A DNA stretch of 5,481 nucleotides from an uncultured Lysobacteraceae bacterium (GCA_946886995.1 CAMPJU010000105.1:1-5481), one strand, 5' to 3'; positions 1 to 5,481 are shown, counted from the first letter of the stretch. Made by a program: numbers and translations. The notes: generated by a model from the letters alone, not told the origin.

Positions 1-1
1 G

Positions 2-1273
2 CCGACCCTGGTCTGCTGCCGCACCACCATCGGCTACGGCTCGCCGAACAAGGCCGGCAAGGAGTCCAGCCACGGCGCCCCGCTGGGGCTGGAGGAACTG
101 GTCGCCTGCCGCCAGGGCCTGTGCTGGGAGCACGAGCCGTTCCACATCCCGCAGGAGATCTACGACGGATGGCGCGCGGGCAATGCCGGCACGGTGCGCG
201 AGGAGCAGTGGAACCGGGCATTCGACAGGTACGCGGCGCAGTACCCGGAGCTGGCCGGCGAACTGGTGCGGCGCTCGCACGGCGAGCTGCCCGATGGGTT
301 CGTCGAAGTCGCCGACGCCTACGTGGCCAAGCTGCAGGCCGAGGGCAAGGTGGTCGCTTCGCGCAAGGCCTCGCAGATGTCCATCGAGGCATACGCGCCG
401 CTGTTGCCGGAACTGGTCGGCGGCTCGGCGGACCTGGCGCATTCGAACCTGACGCTGTGGAGCGGGAGCAAGTCGGTCGCCACGGACGACGCCGACGCCA
501 ACTACGTGTACTTCGGCGTGCGCGAGTTCGCGATGACCGCGATCAGCAACGGGCTGTCGCTGCATGGCGGGTTCATCCCGTACGACGCCACGTTCCTGGT
601 GTTCAGCGACTACGCCCGCAACGCGGTGCGGATGAGCGCATTGATGGGCGCCCACGCGATCCACGTCTACACGCATGATTCGATCGGGCTGGGCGAGGAC
701 GGGCCGACCCACCAGCCGGTCGAGCACCTGGCATCGCTGCGGTACATCCCGGGGAACGACGTGTGGCGGCCCTGCGATGCGGTGGAGTCGGCGGCGTGCT
801 GGCGCGAGGCGATCCTGCGCTGCGACGGGCCGAGCTGCCTGGTGTTCTCGCGGCAGAACCTGGCGCACCAGCCGCGGACGGAGACGCAGTTGCGCGACAT
901 CGCGCGCGGCGGGTACGTGCTGCGCGATTCGAAGGGCGCGCCGGAGTTGATCCTGATCGCGACAGGGTCGGAGGTCGGCCTGGCGATGGACGCGGCGGCG
1001 CAGCTGGGCGATGGCGTGCGGGTGGTATCGATGCCGTCCACGGACGTGTACGACCGCCAGGACGCGGAGTATCGGGAATCGGTCCTGCCGGATGCTTGCC
1101 GGAAGCGGGTGGCGATCGAAGCGGGCGTCACCGACTTCTGGCGCAAGTACGTGGGGCTGGACGGTGCCGTGGTCGGCATCCACCGGTTCGGCGCGTCGGC
1201 ACCGGGCGACGCGCTCATGGACCATTTCGGCTTCACCGTAGACCAGGTCGTCGCGGTCGCGCGCGCCCTCTAG
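2..1273 (+). CDS. tkt: Transketolase, C-terminal 423 residues (5' end cut by window edge)
   Basis: Transketolase moves two-carbon ketol units between sugar phosphates in the cytosolic non-oxidative pentose phosphate pathway, using thiamine diphosphate (ThDP) and a divalent metal. The frame is open from base 2 to the TAG at 1271-1273. Family residues are placed by recalled alignment to E. coli TktA (about 663 residues), so roughly 237 N-terminal residues lie off the window. Visible are GSPNKAG and SHGAPLG (window residues 13-29, with the substrate-site His at 24), SRKAS (Arg 121, phosphate binding), [10 protein letters not shown] (Asp/Ser contacts), GVREF with the catalytic ThDP-activating Glu at 175, and [17 protein letters not shown] with His 225, Asp 233 and His 237. 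The C-terminal domain follows ([24 protein letters not shown]-type [13 protein letters not shown]). All expected catalytic residues in this part are present, so the enzyme looks functional. The ADLA-H-SN segment has His where E. coli has Pro, probably neutral. The gene stands alone here and converges on the EAL gene. Identification is very secure. Confidence 0.97.
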   Translation, partial: PTLVCCRTTIGYGSPNKAGKESSHGAPLGLEELVACRQGLCWEHEPFHIPQEIYDGWRAGNAGTVREEQWNRAFDRYAAQYPELAGELVRRSHGELPDGFVEVADAYVAKLQAEGKVVASRKASQMSIEAYAPLLPELVGGSADLAHSNLTLWSGSKSVATDDADANYVYFGVREFAMTAISNGLSLHGGFIPYDATFLVFSDYARNAVRMSALMGAHAIHVYTHDSIGLGEDGPTHQPVEHLASLRYIPGNDVWRPCDAVESAACWREAILRCDGPSCLVFSRQNLAHQPRTETQLRDIARGGYVLRDSKGAPELILIATGSEVGLAMDAAAQLGDGVRVVSMPSTDVYDRQDAEYRESVLPDACRKRVAIEAGVTDFWRKYVGLDGAVVGIHRFGASAPGDALMDHFGFTVDQVVAVARAL

Positions 1274-1279
1274 CCGTGC

Positions 1280-1293
1280 GGCCGGTCGCGGCC
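1280..1293. terminator. Possible small bidirectional hairpin between convergent genes
   Basis: A five-base GC stem (GGCCG / CGGCC) with the four-base loop GTCG sits seven bases after the transketolase stop and ten bases before the end of the convergent EAL gene. Being symmetric, it could act on both transcripts. No run of T follows on either strand, so it does not match a standard intrinsic terminator. In DNA this rich in G+C, a stem this short can occur by chance. Confidence 0.25.
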
Positions 1294-1303
1294 CGGCGGG
1301 CGA

Positions 1304-2524
1304 TCAGGCCACGCGCGACAGCGTGGCGATCAGTGCTTCGGCCGGCTGCGGCGCCTGGATGAAGTTTCCCTGGGCGCGGTCGCAGCCCAGGCTGTCAAGC
1401 AGGTCGAGCGTGTCCAGGTCCTCCACGCCCTCGGCGACGAGTTCCATGTCGAGGTGGTGGCCCAGGTCGATGATCGAGCGCAGCAGCTGCTCGGCACGCC
1501 GGTCGTGGCGCAATGCGACCATGAACGCGCGGTCGATCTTCAGCTCGGTGGCCGGGATGTCCTTGATGTAGGCGAGCGACGACTGGCCCGACCCGAAGTC
1601 GTCGATCGAGATCCCGATGCCTTCCGCCCGCAGCCGCGACAGCAGCGACACGCTGGTGCCGAAGTCCTCCATGAGCGCGGTCTCGGTGACCTCCAGGGTC
1701 AGGGCCGCGGGCGGCAGGCCCCAGACGTCGAGCGCGGAAAGCACCTGCGGCAGCATGTCGCGCTGGCCGAACACGCGCGGTGAGAGATTGACCGACACGC
1801 CGAGTTCCGGATCCACGCGCCGCGCCAGCGCGGCGTGGCGCAGGCTCGTGTTGAGGCTCCAGCGGGTGAGCTCCGCCACCAGCCCGGTTTCCTCGGCGAC
1901 CGCGATGAAGTCGACCGGCGAAACCTGCCCACGTTCCGGGTCGCGCCAGCGCGCCAGCGATTCGAAGCCGACCCACTTGCGCCGCGCGACATCGAGGATC
2001 GGCTGCAGGTGGGCCTCGAGGCGGTTGGCACCGATGGCGTCCCGCAGCAGGTCGTAGGGCACCTGGGGAAGGTCGGTCCCCTCCGCGTAGGCCACGCAAC
2101 GCTCGACCCCGTGCGCCGCCTGCCTGCGTGCGATGCCCGCGCGCCGCAGCAGTGTCTCCGCATCGCGGCCATCCGTCGGCTGCACGCTCAGCCCGATCGC
2201 GACGGACACCGGGAAGGTGCGGCTGCCGGTCACGACGGGCGCATCGAAAATCCTGAGGACGCGCGCCCCGGCGAGCATCGCGTGGTTCCGGTCGCGCAGG
2301 CGGGGCAGCAACACCACGACTTCCGAATCGTCCAGCACGTGCACCTCGTCGCCGGGACGCAGCGCGTCCGCGATCATCCGCGCGCTCGCGGCGGCCAGCA
2401 GTTCGCCCATCGCGTAGCCGTTGGCGATGCGGAAATCCCCCAGGTTCCGCAGGCGCACCAGCATCACGCCCACCACGCCGCCCCCGGCGGCATGCGCGGC
2501 GATCAGCGCCGACAGCCGGTCCAT
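1304..2524 (-). CDS. Degenerate-GGDEF/EAL protein, predicted cyclic-di-GMP phosphodiesterase
   Basis: A 406-residue cytosolic protein with no signal peptide, membrane segment or N-terminal sensor domain. Residues 1-150 have the GGDEF fold pattern (IADALRPGDEVHVL...VVVLLPRL), but the GGDEF signature reads DDSEV (65-69), so diguanylate cyclase activity is not expected. An RxxD (RPGD, 56-59) remains at the usual inhibitory-site spacing. Residues 155-400 are an EAL domain that would hydrolyse c-di-GMP to pGpG. It has FESLARW (Glu188; ESL in place of EAL), VNLSPR (Asn246), EVTET (278-282), DDFGSG (Asp308/Asp309), LKIDR (Lys329), VAEGVE (Glu365) and AQGNF (Gln385). All residues known to bind metal or catalyse in EAL enzymes are recognisable, so activity is likely. 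The start used is the only ATG/GTG/TTG available, 14 bases after the HD-GYP stop and without a clear Shine-Dalgarno. The codons just upstream read LNRYDL, typical of a GGDEF domain start, so initiation at CTG 2542 is possible. It is probably translated by coupling to the HD-GYP gene. Confidence 0.93.
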   Translation of the reverse strand: MDRLSALIAAHAAGGGVVGVMLVRLRNLGDFRIANGYAMGELLAAASARMIADALRPGDEVHVLDDSEVVVLLPRLRDRNHAMLAGARVLRIFDAPVVTGSRTFPVSVAIGLSVQPTDGRDAETLLRRAGIARRQAAHGVERCVAYAEGTDLPQVPYDLLRDAIGANRLEAHLQPILDVARRKWVGFESLARWRDPERGQVSPVDFIAVAEETGLVAELTRWSLNTSLRHAALARRVDPELGVSVNLSPRVFGQRDMLPQVLSALDVWGLPPAALTLEVTETALMEDFGTSVSLLSRLRAEGIGISIDDFGSGQSSLAYIKDIPATELKIDRAFMVALRHDRRAEQLLRSIIDLGHHLDMELVAEGVEDLDTLDLLDSLGCDRAQGNFIQAPQPAEALIATLSRVA

Positions 2525-2538
2525 CAGGTCGTAGCGGT

Positions 2539-3846
2539 TCAGAGGAACAGCTCGGACGGATCGAGCCCGAAGGCGCCCACCGGCAGCGGCCGCGCGATGC
2601 TGGCGGCGGCCGCCATCGGCGACCGGTCTTCCAGCGCCATCAGGTCGAGCGGCCGGAAAGGCTGGAGCGGCGCCTTGGCGGCGTCGGTCAGGAGCATGAC
2701 CACCGGCCTGAGCCGGCGTGTCGGATTCTGGGTCATCACGACCGCGACTTCCCCGGTGCTCAGTTCCACCAGCGATCCCGTCGGATAGACGCCCAGGCAG
2801 CCGGTGAACTGTTCGACGAGTTCGCCGTGGTACAGGCTGCCGCGATTGCGGTACAGCTCCTGCAGCGCTTCGTGGCGGGCGCGGGCGGGCAGGTGCGGCC
2901 GCACGCTCGTCATCGCCTCGAAGCTGTCGATGATCGCGGCCATCCGGCCGAACAGCGGGATGTCATGCCCCTTCAGGCCCTCGGGATAACCGGACCCGTC
3001 CCAGCACTCGTGGTGGGTCCGGAGCATCTCCTCCACCGGCGGTCCGCACCCGCCTTGCGCCTCGGCCAGGATGTCCAGGCCGTGCGACACGTGTGAGCGG
3101 ACCAGGGCCAGCCCATCGTCGTCGAGCGGGCCCGGGTGCTGCAGCGCTGCCGGGGGCAGACGTGTCTTGCCGATGTCCAGCAACAGTCCGCCGGCGGCGA
3201 GGTCGACGAGGACGGCGGCAGGCAGGCCGAGGTGACGACCGAACGCGGCGGCGAGTGCGCAGCAGTTGATCGCGTGGCGGTAGGCATAGCTGCCGTGGCG
3301 TTGCAGGGCATTGACCCAGAACATCGTGTCGGCGTTGCGAAGGACGCTTTCGACGATCGCCTCCGCGGCCGCGGTCACCTCGCCGAACACCAGGCTACGG
3401 GTGTCATGGGCATCCTGGAGTGCCTGCTTGGCGATCTGCAGGGCGCCTTCGTGCGCCTTGCGCGCCTTCGGAAGCTCCTCCTCGAATCCCACGATGTTGG
3501 CGTAGTGCTCCTTGCCGATGAGCCGGTCCGTCGTGCGCGCTGCCCGAACCACCGGGCGGGCCCGCGGCTTCGCCGGCGCTGCGGCGCGTCCGGGGTCCGG
3601 CAGCGCGACGGCGGGCGTGCTGGCGCGGACGCCGCCATGCCGCGGTGCCGACGGCACTGCGCCCAGTTCCGTGTCGACCCAGACCACCTGGCAGTACTTG
3701 CGCACCCACGCCAGTTCTTCCCCGTCGGCACCCACGAAAAAGCCCTGCAGGGGAAAGGGCGCGTCCGTCCATGGCCGGTCGAGCCGGCACACGTACATGC
3801 CCGGCGAGAGTTGCTCGACGTCGATCGCCACTTCTTCGAGTTTCAT
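2539..3846 (-). CDS. DUF3391-HD-GYP domain protein (HD dyad altered to LD)
   Basis: A cytosolic protein of about 435 residues from the chosen start. Residues 1-65 match the DUF3391 N-terminal domain common in proteobacterial HD-GYP proteins (AIDVEQLSPGMYVCRLDRPW, then FFVGADGEELAWVRKYCQVVWVDT). A Pro/Ala/Arg-rich linker follows (about 65-105), then a helical stretch (about 110-165) and an HD-GYP domain (about 175-335). HD-GYP enzymes hydrolyse c-di-GMP to pGpG or GMP at a two- or three-metal centre. Recognisable here are His191 (RHAIN), LLLDIGK (Leu223-Asp224, normally HD), His252 (RSHVSHG), THHECWDGSGYPEGL (His278-His279, GYP 286-288) and IIDSFEAMTS (Asp307). The missing dyad His makes catalysis uncertain. 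The C-terminus, GAFGLDPSELFL, looks like a natural family end. The ATG at 3846 was chosen because DUF3391 begins there with MKLEE and a purine-rich GGGGCAGGGG precedes it; ATG 3864 and TTG 3876 would add 6 or 10 non-family residues. It is the first gene of a two-gene unit with the EAL protein. Confidence 0.93.
   Translation of the reverse strand: MKLEEVAIDVEQLSPGMYVCRLDRPWTDAPFPLQGFFVGADGEELAWVRKYCQVVWVDTELGAVPSAPRHGGVRASTPAVALPDPGRAAAPAKPRARPVVRAARTTDRLIGKEHYANIVGFEEELPKARKAHEGALQIAKQALQDAHDTRSLVFGEVTAAAEAIVESVLRNADTMFWVNALQRHGSYAYRHAINCCALAAAFGRHLGLPAAVLVDLAAGGLLLDIGKTRLPPAALQHPGPLDDDGLALVRSHVSHGLDILAEAQGGCGPPVEEMLRTHHECWDGSGYPEGLKGHDIPLFGRMAAIIDSFEAMTSVRPHLPARARHEALQELYRNRGSLYHGELVEQFTGCLGVYPTGSLVELSTGEVAVVMTQNPTRRLRPVVMLLTDAAKAPLQPFRPLDLMALEDRSPMAAAASIARPLPVGAFGLDPSELFL
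2540..2542 (-). promoter_or_regulatory. Possible CTG start codon of the EAL gene, overlapping the HD-GYP stop (CTGA)
   Basis: On the minus strand the HD-GYP gene ends CTC TGA. In the EAL frame the overlapping triplet is CTG, followed by codons for NRYDL and then the ATG at 2524. NRxxLxxRL is the conserved first helix of GGDEF domains, so these codons look protein-coding. A CTGA overlap would mirror the common ATGA stop/start overlap of coupled genes. No ATG, GTG or TTG was found in this frame through at least 200 bases upstream. Shine-Dalgarno support is weak, with only a GAG about eight bases upstream. Confidence 0.4.
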
Positions 3847-3933
3847 CCCCTGCCCCGTCCCCATCGCTGACGCCAACGGAGAAGCAAACGCCTATTGCGA
3901 CGTGGATCGGTCGGGCGCGGACGCATGTGACCG

Positions 3934-3948
3934 CCCCTGAATATGGGG
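3934..3948. repeat. Short inverted repeat CCCC-N7-GGGG beside the repressor promoter
   Basis: The sequence CCCCTGAATATGGGG has perfect four-base arms around an AT-rich seven-base centre, and ends two bases before the -35 hexamer at 3951. It lies in the divergent intergenic region. It could be a binding site for a regulator of either direction, but no known site is recognised and short GC arms are weak evidence. Confidence 0.25.
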
Positions 3949-3950
3949 GG

Positions 3951-3978
3951 TTGACACTGGCGATTACGCGCGTAATCT
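3951..3978 (+). promoter_or_regulatory. Predicted sigma-70 promoter of the BlaI-type repressor/M56 operon
   Basis: A perfect -35 hexamer TTGACA (3951-3956) is followed after 16 bases by TAATCT (3973-3978), which keeps the first, second and last bases of TATAAT. The predicted transcript would start near 3985, leaving a leader of about 24 bases before the ATG at 4009. The spacer and -10 are overlapped by a perfect palindrome, so bound repressor would exclude RNA polymerase. No equally clear promoter was seen on the minus strand for the divergent HD-GYP gene. Confidence 0.65.
3962..3977. promoter_or_regulatory. Operator 1: perfect 16-bp palindrome over the -10 region
   Basis: GATTACGCGCGTAATC is a perfect palindrome lying across the promoter spacer and most of the -10. 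Its inner form, TTAC-N4-GTAA, resembles the TACA-N2-TGTA type dyads bound by BlaI, MecI and CopY repressors, with the inner A/T pair replaced by G/C. The neighbouring repressor gene is the obvious candidate to bind it. The assignment is an inference from position and symmetry. Confidence 0.65.
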
Positions 3979-3993
3979 TCGCCGGTACAAGAA

Positions 3994-4005
3994 TTACGGA
4001 TGTAA
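3994..4005. promoter_or_regulatory. Operator 2: TTAC-N4-GTAA dyad at the ribosome-binding region
   Basis: TTACGGATGTAA carries the same arms and four-base centre as operator 1, displaced by exactly 30 bases, close to three helical turns. It ends three bases before the repressor ATG, and its centre GGA is also the only plausible Shine-Dalgarno for that gene. Two like-spaced dyads suggest cooperative binding of repressor dimers on one face of the DNA. Confidence 0.55.
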
Positions 4006-4008
4006 ACG

Positions 4009-4380
4009 ATGCAGGTCACCGAGGCCGAATCGATCGTGATGGAAACGCTGTGGGCGCGGCATCCGCTGAGCGCGGACGACGTCGTCGCCGCGCTCGCCAG
4101 GCAGGAGCACTGGCAGGAGCCGACCATCAAGACGTTGCTCAACCGGCTGCTGAAGAAGGGGGCGATCCGGGCCGAGAAGGACGGACGGCGCTATCTCTAC
4201 TCGCCGGTGCTCAAGCGCGAGGACTGGGTGCTCGGCGAGAGCCAGGGGTTGCTCGAGCGACTGTTCGACGGACGCGTGGCGCCGCTGGTCGCGCACTTCA
4301 GCGCGCAGCGCAAGTTGAGCCGCAAGGACATCGCGGAATTGCGGCGACTGCTGGAGGAGCTCGACGATGACAAGCGCTGA
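4009..4380 (+). CDS. BlaI/MecI/CopY-family transcriptional repressor
   Basis: A 123-residue cytosolic DNA-binding protein of the usual family length. Residues 1-70 form the winged helix: VTEAESIVMETLW opens the family pattern, EPTIKTLLNRLLKKGAI (37-53) is the recognition-helix region, and EKDGRRYLYSP (56-66) is the wing. Residues 72-120 form the helical dimerisation domain. Its segment VAHFSAQRKLSRKDIAELRRLL aligns with the part of S. aureus BlaI that holds the Asn101-Phe102 cleavage site, giving His96-Phe97 here. In known systems the repressor dimer blocks its own operon and is inactivated by proteolysis when a partner M56 membrane protease is activated. The next gene is such a protease, overlapping by 14 bases, and two matching dyads lie just upstream, so autoregulation is very likely. 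Its other targets are unknown, so no beta-lactamase or methicillin gene symbol is assigned. Confidence 0.93.
   Translation: MQVTEAESIVMETLWARHPLSADDVVAALARQEHWQEPTIKTLLNRLLKKGAIRAEKDGRRYLYSPVLKREDWVLGESQGLLERLFDGRVAPLVAHFSAQRKLSRKDIAELRRLLEELDDDKR
4353..4359 (+). promoter_or_regulatory. Strong ribosome-binding site for the M56 peptidase gene
   Basis: GGAGGAG lies inside the end of the repressor gene, seven bases before the ATG at 4367. It decides in favour of that start over the later ATG at 4385, and implies that the two genes are co-transcribed and translated together. Confidence 0.75.
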
Positions 4381-5481
4381 CCTGATGCCACTGCTGGTCG
4401 AAACGACGCTTTCCATGAGTGCGGCGATCGGCATCGTGTTGCTGGTGCGGCGACCATTGCGGCGCTGGTTCGGAGCCGGCATCGGTTATTCGGCGTGGGT
4501 CCTGGTGCCCGTCTCGATCCTGGCGGTGCATTTGCCGGCGAAGGCGTTGACCGTCCTGCCTGCGGGTGCAATGGGCGATGCGTTCGTTGTCCAGGTGACC
4601 GCTTCCACGGAAGCGATGGCCGCCGGCGCAGGATCCTGGATCGTGGCGGCGTGGATGGCCGGGATGCTGGCGATGGCACTGCGGCTCGCGTTCCAGCAAC
4701 GCGCATTCCTGCGGTCGCTGGGCGAGTTGCGTCCACGCGAGGATGGCGCGTTCCAGGCCGGAAGCATTGCGGGGCTGCCGGCGGTCGTGGGGCTGCTTCG
4801 ACCGCGCACGGTGCTGCCGGCCGACTTCGACCTGCGCTACACCGACGAACAACGGACGTTGCTGCGCATGCATGAACTCGAGCACGTGGCACGGGGCGAC
4901 CTGTGGGCCAACGCGCTGGTTGCCGCGCTGCGTTGCGTGTCCTGGTTCAACCCGCTGGTCCACCTCGCGGCACGCTGGTTCCGGCATGACCAGGAACTGG
5001 CCTGCGACCAGCGCGTGTTGTCGCACCGGCCACGGTCGCGTCGCGCCTACGGCGAGGCGATGTTCAACACCCAGCTGGCGGCACAGCCGCTGCCGCTCGG
5101 CTGCCACTGGGGCTTCGGCCACCCGCTCAAGGAGAGAATCGCCATGCTCAAGCAACCATTGCCTTCGCGCCGCCGGCTCGTCGCCGGGACCGCGCTCGTC
5201 GTCGTCCTGGCTTCCTTCGCCGGCGTCACGGCGTGGGCGGCGCAACCGTCGGTGGCCGCCGAGCCGACAGGCACGCCGGTCCCCGCGAACGCGGCCCTCG
5301 AATCGCGCATGCTGCATCCGCCGAAATATCCCGCCGAGGCGCTGGCGCAGAAGGTGTCGGGCCGGGTCGTGCTGCTGATCGACGTGGACGCGACCGGCAC
5401 ACCGACCGCGATCGTCGTCGAGGAGGCCGACCCCGCCGGCGTCTTCGACACGGCGGCCGTTGCCGCCGCCTGGAACTGGAA
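4367..5481 (+). CDS. M56 (BlaR1-like) membrane metallopeptidase with TonB-type C-terminal domain, 3' end cut by window edge
   Basis: The frame is open to the window end, giving 371 residues. Hydrophobic segments at about 9-27, 41-57 and 88-108 precede a cytosol-facing zinc protease region. This holds MHELEHVARGD (HExxH at 169-173), WFNPLVHLAARW (193-204) and DQELACD (Glu210 as third zinc ligand), the standard M56 pattern of BlaR1/MecR1. A further membrane segment lies at about 270-291. After a short Ala/Pro-rich linker, residues 316-371 match the TonB C-terminal domain (HPPKYPAEAL, SGRVVLLIDVDATG, VFDTAAVAAAWNW), which runs off the window. BlaR1's penicillin-binding sensor is absent from the part seen. 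The gene overlaps the repressor by 14 bases. By family analogy it would sense an envelope signal and trigger repressor inactivation. The TonB-type domain suggests contact with periplasmic or outer-membrane partners, which is inference. The catalytic residues are complete. The true length is unknown. Confidence 0.92.
   Translation, partial: MTSADLMPLLVETTLSMSAAIGIVLLVRRPLRRWFGAGIGYSAWVLVPVSILAVHLPAKALTVLPAGAMGDAFVVQVTASTEAMAAGAGSWIVAAWMAGMLAMALRLAFQQRAFLRSLGELRPREDGAFQAGSIAGLPAVVGLLRPRTVLPADFDLRYTDEQRTLLRMHELEHVARGDLWANALVAALRCVSWFNPLVHLAARWFRHDQELACDQRVLSHRPRSRRAYGEAMFNTQLAAQPLPLGCHWGFGHPLKERIAMLKQPLPSRRRLVAGTALVVVLASFAGVTAWAAQPSVAAEPTGTPVPANAALESRMLHPPKYPAEALAQKVSGRVVLLIDVDATGTPTAIVVEEADPAGVFDTAAVAAAWNW

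Noticed and set aside
667..1236. A 189-codon minus-strand open frame inside transketolase
   Set aside because: It is a shadow of the transketolase frame, whose conserved motifs run without interruption here.
2539..2541. HD-GYP stop codon as a disabling frameshift in a longer fused gene
   Set aside because: The C-terminal GAFGLDPSELFL looks like a natural end for this protein type and both parts are complete domains, so a broken fusion is less likely than two coupled genes. The alternative is kept as a finding.
1835..2788. A 317-codon open frame on the plus strand opposite the EAL and HD-GYP genes
   Set aside because: It spans the junction of two well-supported genes on the other strand, shows no domain, and has the Arg/His/Gln-rich composition of a shadow frame.
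3136..3870. A 244-codon open frame on the plus strand opposite the HD-GYP gene
   Set aside because: The minus strand carries DUF3391 and HD-GYP motifs throughout this interval. The plus-strand product has no recognisable feature.
3847..3876. Upstream starts (ATG 3864, TTG 3876) for the HD-GYP gene
   Set aside because: They add a few residues (MGTGQG...) that do not resemble the DUF3391 start and lack a better ribosome-binding site than the ATG at 3846.
4385..4387. Alternative ATG start for the M56 gene after the repressor stop
   Set aside because: GGAGGAG is placed seven bases before ATG 4367, whereas nothing comparable precedes 4385 at proper spacing.
4298..5317. A 339-codon open frame on the minus strand opposite the M56 gene
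   Set aside because: Long antisense open frames are expected in DNA this rich in G+C. Its translation is low-complexity Arg/Gln/His-rich with no recognisable domain, while the plus strand encodes clear M56 and TonB motifs with a strong ribosome-binding site.

Overview
The window is about two-thirds G+C by eye and densely coding. It looks like chromosome of a high-GC gammaproteobacterium, most plausibly the Xanthomonadaceae/Lysobacter group. That placement is an inference from the base composition, the DUF3391-type HD-GYP protein and the BlaI plus M56-TonB pair. It does not rest on any marker gene. No RNA gene, insertion sequence, CRISPR array or other mobile-element trace was seen.

Layout. 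Positions 2-1273 (+) are the C-terminal two-thirds of a transketolase, cut by the left edge. It converges, across a 30-bp gap holding a small GC hairpin, on a two-gene minus-strand unit. That unit reads from right to left: a DUF3391-HD-GYP protein (3846-2539), then a degenerate-GGDEF/EAL protein (2524-1304, possibly starting at 2542). Both belong to cyclic-di-GMP phosphodiesterase families. The HD-GYP protein has lost the histidine of its HD dyad. The EAL protein has lost its GGDEF cyclase motif but keeps all recognisable EAL metal and catalytic residues. The simplest reading is one working phosphodiesterase (EAL) paired with an HD-GYP partner whose activity is doubtful.

A 162-bp intergenic region (3847-4008) separates this unit from a divergent plus-strand pair. 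That pair is a BlaI/MecI-family repressor (4009-4380) and, overlapping it by 14 bp, an M56 (BlaR1-like) membrane metallopeptidase (4367 to beyond the right edge). The M56 gene carries a TonB-type C-terminal domain where BlaR1 has a penicillin sensor. The pair has a recognisable promoter and two inverted repeats of the form TTAC-N4-GTAA, 30 bp apart. One overlaps the promoter and the other the ribosome-binding region, as expected for an autoregulated BlaI-type system. By analogy with BlaI/BlaR1, the membrane protease would lead to repressor inactivation on receiving a signal. The signal is unknown, but a beta-lactam sensor domain is absent from the part seen.

The points most worth a second look are the repressor/TonB-protease pair with its twin operators, the HD-to-LD substitution in the HD-GYP protein, and the start of the EAL gene, where conserved GGDEF-domain residues are encoded upstream of the only ATG and a CTGA stop/start overlap is possible.
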